Shown here piece by piece: positions 1-7,411 of a DNA stretch of 30,994 bases. The first letter of the stretch is position 1, and each line of letters starts with the position of its first letter. This DNA is from Flavobacteriaceae bacterium UBA5544 (GTDB taxonomy: Bacteria > Bacteroidota > Bacteroidia > Flavobacteriales > Flavobacteriaceae). The DNA lies in the NCBI GenBank assembly GCA_002426755.1, contig DINI01000017.1, positions 100,458 to 131,451 of the forward strand, read 5' to 3'. A program made the translations under genes and the position numbers. The notes under the pieces were generated by a model. It had not been told where the DNA came from, searched no databases, and was given only the letters and a program-made list of their open reading frames with translations.

Positions 1-1032
1 CATACCATTGTATCCTTTGACTTTGCCACGTCGGTCATTCCTGGTTGGCATACCACGATTTTCCCTCCATACTTCGTTGCTGGGGCGATTTTCTCTGGAT
101 TTGCGATGGTGAACACCTTGTTGATTATCATGCGTAAAGTATGTAACCTTGAAGATTACATCACAGTACAACATATCGAATTGATGAACATCGTCATCAT
201 GATTACAGGTTCAATCGTTGGTGTAGCATATATCACAGAGTTATTTATCGCATGGTATTCTGGTGTGGAGTATGAGCAATATGCGTTCTTAAATAGAGCA
301 ACAGGGCCTTATGCTTGGGCTTATTGGATGATGATGAGCTGTAACGTATTCTCTCCACAGTTTATGTGGTTCAAGAGATTACGTACCAGTATCATGTTCT
401 CATTCTTTATCTCCATTGTTGTAAACGTTGGTATGTGGTTTGAGCGTTTCGTAATCATCGTAACCTCATTGCACAGAGATTACTTGCCATCTTCTTGGAC
501 TATGTTCTCTCCAACATTTGTGGATATCGGAATTTTCATCGGAACCATCGGATTCTTCTTTGTATTGTTCCTTCTATATGCAAGAACATTCCCAGTAATT
601 GCACAAGCAGAGGTTAAGACGATTTTGAAATCATCTGGTGAGCGATACAAAAAAATTAGAGAAAGAGGTGATAGTTTGGTTGGTACCGGTTCAGACGAGC
701 GTACCCATAAGGTGATTCCTCATTCTGGAGTTCCTGTTGTTGAAGAAAAATCAACAGCAAAACCACATGACCCTAAATCCATAAACAAACTTTTGGAAGG
801 TATTGGAAGTTTTGACCCAATGACTCAAACCAAAGATGATTTACAGAAAATCAACGGGATTGGTCCAAAAATGGAAGAAGTGCTGAACGGAATCGGAATT
901 TATTCTTATTTGCAGGTGAGCAAAATGACGAAACACGAATATGACTTGTTGGACGAAATCACAGCTTCTTTCCCTGGAAGAGCAGAACGTGATGATTGGG
1001 CTGGACAGGCTAAATTATTAATAAACAACTAA
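1..1032 (+). CDS. actC: Alternative complex III subunit ActC (NrfD/PsrC-type quinol-interacting membrane protein), 5' truncated, with C-terminal helix-hairpin-helix tail
   Basis: The reading frame is open from base 1, so the N-terminus lies outside the window; 343 residues are visible. ActC is the NrfD-family integral membrane subunit of alternative complex III that handles quinol and couples its oxidation to downstream cytochrome oxidase. The visible part begins in a conserved periplasmic/TM region (FDFATSVIPGWH) and contains further hydrophobic helices up to about residue 195, as in NrfD proteins. After the last helix comes a polar linker and then an unusual soluble tail (about residues 262-343) with a helix-hairpin-helix-like core (INGIGPK) and a FPGRAERDDW motif. 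Family identity is supported by the following actD, actE, actF, coxB and coxA. The tail's function is unknown to me. Confidence 0.93.
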   Translation, partial: HTIVSFDFATSVIPGWHTTIFPPYFVAGAIFSGFAMVNTLLIIMRKVCNLEDYITVQHIELMNIVIMITGSIVGVAYITELFIAWYSGVEYEQYAFLNRATGPYAWAYWMMMSCNVFSPQFMWFKRLRTSIMFSFFISIVVNVGMWFERFVIIVTSLHRDYLPSSWTMFSPTFVDIGIFIGTIGFFFVLFLLYARTFPVIAQAEVKTILKSSGERYKKIRERGDSLVGTGSDERTHKVIPHSGVPVVEEKSTAKPHDPKSINKLLEGIGSFDPMTQTKDDLQKINGIGPKMEEVLNGIGIYSYLQVSKMTKHEYDLLDEITASFPGRAERDDWAGQAKLLINN

Positions 1033-1039
1033 CAATAGT

Positions 1040-1573
1040 ATGGAAGAATCTTCAAAAGTTATTCACGCTATTTACACAGATGATGATGTATTGATGGCAG
1101 CCGTTAAAAAGGTGCGTGCTGAACGTTATCATATTGAAGAAATATATACGCCATTCCCCGTTCACGGATTGGACAAAGCGATGGGATTGGCTCCAACACG
1201 TATTGCTATTACATCATTCATTTATGGATGTATTGGTTTGACAGTGGCCATTGTGATGATGAATTTTATCATGATTAAGGACTGGCCTCAAAATATTGGT
1301 GGAAAGCCAAGTTTCAGTTATATCGAAAATATGCCTGCGTTTGTTCCGATTATGTTTGAGTTGACCGTGTTTTTTGCTGCTCACTTAATGGTTATCACAT
1401 TTTATTTAAGAAGTAGAATGTGGCCTTTCAAAAAAGCAGAAAATCCAGACACAAGAACCACAGATGACCATTTTTTGATGGAGATTTCTGCAGGACATAA
1501 TGTAGATGAGCAATTTAATATCTTGAGAGATACCGGAGCCGTTGAAATCACCTTAATTGATAAAGCACATTAG
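1040..1573 (+). CDS. actD: Alternative complex III subunit ActD (DUF3341 family)
   Basis: A 177-residue protein that starts 7 bases after the actC stop. It has a soluble N-terminal half, two predicted membrane helices (about residues 55-79 and 100-122) separated by a short loop containing WPQNIGGKP, and a soluble C-terminal tail. This is the layout of DUF3341 proteins, the ActD subunit of alternative complex III. ActD is a small membrane subunit without cofactors that packs against the NrfD-like subunits. The ATG at 1040 fits the family N-terminus, where a short cytoplasmic stretch (VIHAIYTDDDVL) begins the domain. Cotranscription with actC and actE is expected from the spacing. Confidence 0.93.
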   Translation: MEESSKVIHAIYTDDDVLMAAVKKVRAERYHIEEIYTPFPVHGLDKAMGLAPTRIAITSFIYGCIGLTVAIVMMNFIMIKDWPQNIGGKPSFSYIENMPAFVPIMFELTVFFAAHLMVITFYLRSRMWPFKKAENPDTRTTDDHFLMEISAGHNVDEQFNILRDTGAVEITLIDKAH

Positions 1574-1580
1574 AATAGTT

Positions 1581-2162
1581 ATGAAACGTATTTATAATAT
1601 ATCACTATTGATGATTGTCCTGATAGCATTTGCATCTTGCAAAAAGGATTCAAGGCCTAATTATCAATTTATGCCTAATATGTATGAGCCTGTGGGTTAT
1701 GAAACCTATAGTGAATCTGATGCTTTCAAAAATGGGGTGGAAGCACAATTACCTGTAGATGGAACTATAGCTAGAGGTCATGAGCTTTATGAAATACAAA
1801 ACACCAATGAAGGCTATGATTATGCAAAAGCCAATTTGATAAGCCCTTTGGATTCTACTCAAATAGATGAAACTAAAGGAGCACAATTATATGGGATTTA
1901 TTGTGCTATTTGTCATGGAAATAAAGGTGATGGTCAAGGAAATTTAGTAAAAAGAGAAAAAATATTAGGAGTTCCAGCTTATAATGACGCTGGTAGAGCA
2001 ATTACCCAAGGAAGTGTGTATCAAGTTATTTATTATGGGAAAAACGCCATGGGGTCATACGCCAATCAATTAAAAGAAGAAGAGCGCTGGCAAGTTGTTA
2101 ACTATGTCATGAAGTTAAAATCGGAATTAGGAGGAAATCAGACTGTTAAAGATTCAATATAG
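1581..2162 (+). CDS. actE: Alternative complex III subunit ActE, monohaem cytochrome c lipoprotein
   Basis: I chose the ATG at 1581 rather than an in-frame ATG at 1557 that overlaps actD, because it gives a clean lipoprotein signal peptide ending in the lipobox AFASC (Cys20). The mature protein has one haem c site, CAICH (Cys108, Cys111, His112), followed by GNKGDGQG; Met157 in NAMGSY is a likely sixth ligand. The 193-residue protein is a typical ActE: a periplasmic, lipid-anchored mono-haem cytochrome that passes electrons from the complex core towards the oxidase. The actF start follows only 2 bases after its stop, supporting one operon. Confidence 0.94.
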   Translation: MKRIYNISLLMIVLIAFASCKKDSRPNYQFMPNMYEPVGYETYSESDAFKNGVEAQLPVDGTIARGHELYEIQNTNEGYDYAKANLISPLDSTQIDETKGAQLYGIYCAICHGNKGDGQGNLVKREKILGVPAYNDAGRAITQGSVYQVIYYGKNAMGSYANQLKEEERWQVVNYVMKLKSELGGNQTVKDSI

Positions 2163-2164
2163 AT

Positions 2165-3664
2165 ATGTACACAATTTCAAATAGATTAAAGACATTTTCA
2201 ATCATCCTCATCGTATTGGGAGTTCTTGGAGTGGCTTATGGTTTTATGACATCTCATAAATCTTTGGATGAGGTTAAGTCGATGCTTGTTGAAGAACATT
2301 CAGCACATGGAGGTGGACATGCAGCGGCTGAACCACATACAGCCATGGATGTTGAACATGATTCAAATAGTACCCATGACGCTGAAAATCACGTGGCTTC
2401 TATGGAAGAACATTCAGGATCGATGACTACAGACTCCACAGATGCAGGATCCGTACATTCTGAAGGGGAAACTCAAATGGTTGATCATTCAAATGTTGAT
2501 GAAGGCCATTCAACGGTTACCGAGCATGCCGAAGCAAATCACGATGATGAACATGCACATCACGTTCAAGGGCAATTGGCAAAAAGACCTTGGTCAGCAC
2601 TATATGTAGCGGCATTTTTCTTTATGATGATTGCGCTTGGAGCATTGGCATTTTATGCGATTCAATTTGCAGCTCAAGCAGGGTGGTCACCATTATTGTT
2701 TAGAGTTATGGAAGGTATTACTGCCTACTTACTGCCAGGAGCTATTATTGTAGTTGCAATCGCCGTTGGTTCTCACTTTATTGGACATAATAACGAGATA
2801 TTTATTTGGATGAATGAAGATGTTGTAAAACATGATGAATTGATTCAAGGAAAAGCTGGTTGGTTGAACATTACTGGATTTATTATTAGAGCCATTATAT
2901 TTATTGGAGGATGGAGCCTTTATCGCCATTTTGCGCGTAAATTCTCAATCGCTCAAGACAATGCTGAAGAAGGCGATAACAGAAATTTCAAAAAATCATT
3001 CCGCATATCTGCTGCATTTTTAGTGTTCTACATCTATACAGAATCAATGATGTCTTGGGATTGGATTATGAGTGTTGACCCTCATTGGTTCAGTACCTTG
3101 TTTGGATGGTATGTATTTGCGAGCATGATTGTAAGTGCAGTGACAGTGATAGCAATGGTAACAATGTATTTAAAAGGAAAAGGATTGTTGCCACAAGTGA
3201 ACAATAGTCATATCCACGATTTGGCAAAATACATGTTTGGTTTCAGTATTTTCTGGACATATTTATGGTTCTCACAATTTATGTTGATTTGGTATTCAAA
3301 TATTCCAGAAGAGGTTACTTATTTCGTAACACGTATTACAGATTATAATTTACCATTCTTTGGAATGTTGGTGATGAATTTTGTTTTCCCATTATTGTTA
3401 CTAATGAACAGTGATTACAAACGTATCAATTGGTTTGTTGTCATGGCTGGAATTGTGATATTATTTGGACATTATATTGATATTTTCAATATGATAATGC
3501 CAGCAACAGTAGGTGATAGATGGTTTATTGGCATTCCAGAAATAAGTTCTATTTTATTATTCGCTGGATTGTTTTTGTTCATTGTCTTTACGGCATTGAC
3601 GAAAGCACCATTGATGGCAAAACGAAATCCATTCATTCACGAAAGTGAGCATTTCCATTATTAA
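2165..3664 (+). CDS. actF: Alternative complex III subunit ActF (NrfD-like membrane protein) with histidine-rich N-terminal loop
   Basis: A 499-residue polytopic membrane protein. One helix at about residues 10-28 is followed by a long polar loop (about 45-133) holding 16 histidines and many Asp/Glu, then about nine further helices with conserved segments such as MMSWDWIMSVDPHWFSTLFGWY. That core is typical of ActF, the second NrfD-related membrane subunit of alternative complex III. It sits between actE and coxB, so the operon runs straight into the oxidase genes. The His-rich loop is a striking insertion between helix 1 and the core; metal binding or pH sensing would be inference only. Confidence 0.92.
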   Translation: MYTISNRLKTFSIILIVLGVLGVAYGFMTSHKSLDEVKSMLVEEHSAHGGGHAAAEPHTAMDVEHDSNSTHDAENHVASMEEHSGSMTTDSTDAGSVHSEGETQMVDHSNVDEGHSTVTEHAEANHDDEHAHHVQGQLAKRPWSALYVAAFFFMMIALGALAFYAIQFAAQAGWSPLLFRVMEGITAYLLPGAIIVVAIAVGSHFIGHNNEIFIWMNEDVVKHDELIQGKAGWLNITGFIIRAIIFIGGWSLYRHFARKFSIAQDNAEEGDNRNFKKSFRISAAFLVFYIYTESMMSWDWIMSVDPHWFSTLFGWYVFASMIVSAVTVIAMVTMYLKGKGLLPQVNNSHIHDLAKYMFGFSIFWTYLWFSQFMLIWYSNIPEEVTYFVTRITDYNLPFFGMLVMNFVFPLLLLMNSDYKRINWFVVMAGIVILFGHYIDIFNMIMPATVGDRWFIGIPEISSILLFAGLFLFIVFTALTKAPLMAKRNPFIHESEHFHY

Positions 3665-3692
3665 TAACATTATTTAAAGAAGAGAAACGACA

Positions 3693-4811
3693 ATGACTGC
3701 TTTTTTAACGATTATAATAGTACTTTTTGTAGCGGTTGCAATCTGGCAAATGGTCAAGATATTTGATTTAGCGCAAACAAATTCAATATCTGAAACCTCT
3801 GGAGTTGCAACAGATTATGACAATAAAATCAATGGATATTTGATGATGGGCTTTTTAGCCTTTATTTACATCATTACAATTATTTGTTTTGTAAAATGGG
3901 GTGATTTACCATTAATGTCTAATGCAGCATCTGAACATGGACCTGGATTGGACAATTTGATGATCATATCCATGGTCATTATCTTCTTTGTACAGACAGT
4001 TACGCAATTCATTTTGCATTGGTTCTCCTTTAAGTATAGAGGAGAAAAAGGAAAAAAAGCATTGTTTTATGCCGACAACAATACGTTAGAGGCTATCTGG
4101 ACTATCATCCCAGTCATCGTTCTTGCTGGTTTGATTATTTACGGATTGTTCACTTGGACAAGCATCATGAATGTGAATGAGGACGATGACCCAATGATCG
4201 TTGAATTATACGCACAGCAGTTTAACTGGACAGCTCGCTACGCTGGACAAGACAATGTGCTGGGAATGGCAAACGTTAGATTGATCGATATTGACAAAGC
4301 CAATATACTTGGAGTTGATGAATCGGACCCAAATGCACAGGACGATGTGGTTGCCAAAGAACTTCATTTACCTGTTGGGCGCCCAGTTTTATTTAAAATG
4401 CGTTCTCAAGATGTACTGCATTCAGCTTATATGCCACACTTTAGAGCACAAATGAACTGTGTACCTGGAATGATAACTCAATTTGGATTTACACCAACCA
4501 TCACTACAAAGGAAATGCGTGAAAATCCTGATATGATTGATAAAGTACAAAACATTAACAAAATAAGAAGAGAAAAAAGTAAAGATTTGGTGGCTGATGG
4601 AAAGCCAGCATTAGATCCTTATGATTTTGATTATTTGTTGTTATGTAACAAGATTTGTGGAAAATCACACTACAATATGCAAATGAAAATTATTGTAGAA
4701 ACACAGGAAGAATATGATGCTTGGATAAAGGAGCAAAAAACTTTTAAAGCTTCAATGACCAAGGATGTGGAAGAAGAAACTCCCCAGATAACTGAAGAGG
4801 TAGCCCAATAA
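3693..4811 (+). CDS. coxB: Cytochrome c oxidase subunit II (CuA)
   Basis: A 372-residue CuA-bearing oxidase subunit. Hydrophobic segments lie at about residues 2-20, 48-68, 90-110 and 133-155, and a periplasmic cupredoxin domain follows. The CuA ligands are visible: His243 (DVLHS), Cys318 and Cys322 (CNKIC), His326 and Met329. The residue between the cysteines that is usually glutamate is Lys320 here. About 40 residues (271-312) are inserted before the cysteine loop relative to compact subunits II. There is no fused cytochrome c domain, consistent with electron supply from the Act complex encoded just upstream. It lies 28 bases after actF and 38 before coxA. Confidence 0.95.
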   Translation: MTAFLTIIIVLFVAVAIWQMVKIFDLAQTNSISETSGVATDYDNKINGYLMMGFLAFIYIITIICFVKWGDLPLMSNAASEHGPGLDNLMIISMVIIFFVQTVTQFILHWFSFKYRGEKGKKALFYADNNTLEAIWTIIPVIVLAGLIIYGLFTWTSIMNVNEDDDPMIVELYAQQFNWTARYAGQDNVLGMANVRLIDIDKANILGVDESDPNAQDDVVAKELHLPVGRPVLFKMRSQDVLHSAYMPHFRAQMNCVPGMITQFGFTPTITTKEMRENPDMIDKVQNINKIRREKSKDLVADGKPALDPYDFDYLLLCNKICGKSHYNMQMKIIVETQEEYDAWIKEQKTFKASMTKDVEEETPQITEEVAQ

Positions 4812-4849
4812 GAAACTGAATAAAATTCTTTAAAAAGTATATATAGATT

Positions 4850-6646
4850 ATGTCAACACACGCAGTAGATACTCACGCACACGACGACGATCACGGACAT
4901 CATCACAAAGAAACGTTTGTAACGAAATACATTTTTAGCCAAGATCATAAAATGATTGCTAAACAGTATCTCATTACAGGTACCATTATGGGTGTTATTG
5001 GTGTCATGATGTCAATGATGTTCCGTATGCAAATTGCTTGGCCAGAAGAACCAAATGTGCTTTTTGAGGCATTATTGGGTAAATGGGCACCTGATGGTGT
5101 GATGGATGCTGATATTTATTTGGCATTGGTAACAATTCATGGAACCATTATGGTGTTCTTTGTATTGACAGCTGGTTTGAGTGGTACATTCAGTAACTTA
5201 CTGATTCCGTTGCAAATTGGAGCTCGGGATATGGCATCAGGATTTCTAAACATGCTATCTTTCTGGATATTCTTTGCTTCTTGTGTTATTATGCTTATTT
5301 CATTGTTTCTTGAAGCAGGGCCAGCTGCAGCAGGATGGACCATTTATCCACCTTTGAGCGCCTTACCTATGGCACAAGGTGGTTCAGGACTTGGAATGAC
5401 TCTTTGGCTAGTATCGATGGCAATATTCATTGCACAGTCTTTATTAGGTTCATTGAACTATATCGTTACTGTTATCAACTTAAGAACTAAAGGAATGTCA
5501 ATGACTCGTTTGCCTTTGACAATTTGGGCGTTCTTTATTACAGCAGTTATTGGTGTTATATCGTTCCCAGTATTATTATCAGCAGCCTTATTATTGATTA
5601 TGGATAGAAGTTTTGGAACTTCTTTCTTCTTGTCTGATATTTTTATTCAAGGTGAAGTATTACATTATCAAGGAGGTTCGCCAGTATTGTTTGAACACTT
5701 ATTTTGGTTTTTAGGGCACCCTGAAGTATATATCGTTATTCTTCCAGCAATGGGATTAGTGTCTGAAATTATGGCAACCAATTCGCGAAAACCTATTTTT
5801 GGATATAGAGCGATGATTGCATCCATACTTGCGATTGCATTTTTGTCTACGATTGTTTGGGGTCACCACATGTTTATCTCTGGAATGAATCCATTCCTAG
5901 GATCGGTATTTACATTTACAACCTTATTGATTGCTATTCCTTCTGCCGTAAAAGCCTTTAACTGGATAACAACCTTATGGAAAGGTAATCTGCAAATGAA
6001 TCCGGCCATGTTGTTCTCCATAGGTTTTGTTTCGACATTTATTACAGGTGGTTTAACGGGAATTATTCTTGGGGATAGTGCTTTGGACATTAACGTTCAC
6101 GATACGTATTTCGTGATTGCTCACTTTCACTTGGTAATGGGTATTTCTGCGCTTTATGGAATGTTTGCGGGTATTTATCATTGGTATCCAAAAATGTTTG
6201 GTCGTATGATGAACAAGAATCTTGGATATTTACATTTCTGGGTGACGGCTATTTGCGCTTATGGAGTATTTTTCCCAATGCACTTTATAGGTATGGCCGG
6301 TCTTCCTCGACGCTATTATACAAATACCAACTTCCCTTTGTTCGATGATTTAGCCAATGTGAATGTAATCATTACAATATTTGCTTTGATTGGTGGAGCA
6401 TTCCAGTTAGTGTATTTATACAATTTCTTTGGCAGTATTTTCTTTGGTAAGAGAGCACCTCAAAACCCTTGGAGATCTACAACTTTGGAATGGACAACCC
6501 CTGTGAAGCACATTCATGGAAATTGGCCAGGTGAAATTCCTCATGTGTACCGTTGGTCTTATGATTATAGCAAACCAGGACACGATGACGATTTTGTTCC
6601 TCAAAACGTGCCTTTGATGGATGGGGAAGAAGAGTTACAGCACTGA
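4850..6646 (+). CDS. coxA: Cytochrome c oxidase subunit I (aa3-type, A1 family haem-copper oxidase)
   Basis: The 598-residue catalytic subunit reduces O2 to water and pumps protons. The metal ligands are present: His97 and His427 for the low-spin haem, His425 for haem a3, and His290, His339 and His340 for CuB. Tyr294 in the HPEVY motif would form the cross-linked His-Tyr. Glu292 in the same motif places it in the A1 type, and Asp127 (IGARDMA) matches the D-channel entrance. The N-terminus is His/Asp-rich (six histidines among residues 4-19). It is the last gene of the act-cox operon, followed by a palindrome and a terminator. Subunits III and IV are encoded at the far end of the window. Confidence 0.97.
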   Translation: MSTHAVDTHAHDDDHGHHHKETFVTKYIFSQDHKMIAKQYLITGTIMGVIGVMMSMMFRMQIAWPEEPNVLFEALLGKWAPDGVMDADIYLALVTIHGTIMVFFVLTAGLSGTFSNLLIPLQIGARDMASGFLNMLSFWIFFASCVIMLISLFLEAGPAAAGWTIYPPLSALPMAQGGSGLGMTLWLVSMAIFIAQSLLGSLNYIVTVINLRTKGMSMTRLPLTIWAFFITAVIGVISFPVLLSAALLLIMDRSFGTSFFLSDIFIQGEVLHYQGGSPVLFEHLFWFLGHPEVYIVILPAMGLVSEIMATNSRKPIFGYRAMIASILAIAFLSTIVWGHHMFISGMNPFLGSVFTFTTLLIAIPSAVKAFNWITTLWKGNLQMNPAMLFSIGFVSTFITGGLTGIILGDSALDINVHDTYFVIAHFHLVMGISALYGMFAGIYHWYPKMFGRMMNKNLGYLHFWVTAICAYGVFFPMHFIGMAGLPRRYYTNTNFPLFDDLANVNVIITIFALIGGAFQLVYLYNFFGSIFFGKRAPQNPWRSTTLEWTTPVKHIHGNWPGEIPHVYRWSYDYSKPGHDDDFVPQNVPLMDGEEELQH

Positions 6647-6649
6647 ACA

Positions 6650-6669
6650 ATTCCTGTGAAGGCAGGAAT
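6650..6669. repeat. REP-like extragenic palindrome after coxA
   Basis: A 7-bp perfect inverted repeat (ATTCCTG at 6650-6656 and CAGGAAT at 6663-6669) with loop TGAAGG lies 3 bases after the coxA stop. It is not followed by a T-run, so it is not a typical terminator. The form resembles dispersed extragenic palindromes known from other bacteria. It could also act as a 3'-end stabiliser of the operon mRNA. Confidence 0.45.
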
Positions 6670-6704
6670 CTAGTAGATTAGACTTAATATTGAAATTATG
6701 TAGC

Positions 6705-6735
6705 AAGCCTTTCGTTTTTTGAAAGGCTTCTCTGC
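6705..6735 (+). terminator. Rho-independent-type terminator of the act-cox operon
   Basis: A 9-bp perfect stem (AAGCCTTTC at 6705-6713, GAAAGGCTT at 6721-6729) with a 7-base loop is followed by a T-rich stretch. Its position after coxA marks the operon end. Confidence 0.75.
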
Positions 6736-6780
6736 GTTTTATTTGTTACCGTGAAATTGGTTGAAAATTATATCGGATTT

Positions 6781-6807
6781 AATTAGTTTAATTAGTTTAA
6801 TTAGTTT
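6781..6807. repeat. Three perfect tandem copies of a 9-bp AT-rich unit
   Basis: The unit AATTAGTTT occurs three times head to tail with no mismatch, followed by a partial AAT and a very AT-rich tract. It lies about 35 bases upstream of the small lipoprotein gene, in what should be its promoter region. Copy-number change would move any upstream element relative to the start. Confidence 0.8.
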
Positions 6808-6841
6808 AATTTTATTTTAATATATTTTAAATCAAACTATT

Positions 6842-7342
6842 ATGAAGAAAGTTTTAATGCTTTTTTGCGCATTTACGCTTGTGACTTTTTCTTGTGAACA
6901 GGAAAATAGTTCGCAAAATTCTGATGAAGTCGAACTTAATAAGAGCATAAGTTTTGAAAATTTAACCAATAGTAAGATTGGTGTTGAAAATAAGGGTAAG
7001 GTTGAGTTGAATGTATCTGATGAAAAGATAATGGAGACATTCAGAAATTTTGTTAAAATCAACGAGTTGGAACTTGTTCCCCGTTCTTTTGAGGTGGTTA
7101 ATATTGACAATGCTAATTACTTACGATTCTACAGCGATAATAATCAAGTGTCAACTATTGCATTGTTAAAAAATGAAAATGGTGAGTTTCAAACTGGAAC
7201 TACGGTTTGTACTTCAGTGGCATGTGCTTCTGGAGGAGGTTGCGTGCCTAGCGGAGTATATTGCACTAAATGTCTTCCTCTTGGCCCTGACGGCCCATCG
7301 GGTGACTGTAAAAGGACGACAACAGTTGTGATAGACCCATAA
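6842..7342 (+). CDS. Small hypothetical lipoprotein with cysteine-rich C-terminal tail
   Basis: I do not recognise this 166-residue protein. It starts with a clear lipoprotein signal peptide (MKKVLMLFCAFTLVTFSC, lipid-anchored Cys18). A polar, Asn/Glu-rich stretch to about residue 60 and a compact middle region (60-115) with no known motif follow. The tail (about 121-160) has six cysteines at 123, 128, 134, 141, 144 and 156 with a GGGC and a CTKC motif. In the periplasm or at the cell surface these could form three disulfides or bind metal. The gene stands alone between two terminators, unlike its neighbours, which suggests an accessory gene inserted between coxA and ruvB. Confidence 0.8.
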   Translation: MKKVLMLFCAFTLVTFSCEQENSSQNSDEVELNKSISFENLTNSKIGVENKGKVELNVSDEKIMETFRNFVKINELELVPRSFEVVNIDNANYLRFYSDNNQVSTIALLKNENGEFQTGTTVCTSVACASGGGCVPSGVYCTKCLPLGPDGPSGDCKRTTTVVIDP

Positions 7343-7369
7343 GATAAAAGTTAAATTTTAAAGATTTAG

Positions 7370-7395
7370 CCCTTTCCAATGGAAAGGGTTTTTGT
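7370..7395 (+). terminator. Terminator of the small lipoprotein gene
   Basis: An 8-bp perfect stem (CCCTTTCC at 7370-7377, GGAAAGGG at 7381-7388) with a 3-base loop is followed by a T-rich run. The T-run leads directly into the -7 element proposed for ruvB. Confidence 0.7.
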
Positions 7396-7396
7396 T

Positions 7397-7404
7397 TATC
7401 TTTG
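7397..7404 (+). promoter_or_regulatory. Putative -7 promoter element for ruvB
   Basis: TATCTTTG matches the Bacteroidota -7 consensus TAnnTTTG. No TTG is seen at the usual distance upstream, where the terminator stem lies. A start of transcription near 7410 would leave almost no leader before the ATG at 7412, so the mRNA may be leaderless. Confidence 0.5.
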
Positions 7405-7411
7405 TTTTGAT

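Noticed and set aside
7379..7411. Longer ruvB reading frame starting at 7379
   Set aside because: The ATG lies in the loop and arm of a terminator and upstream of a -7 element, and the extra residues do not match RuvB N-termini.
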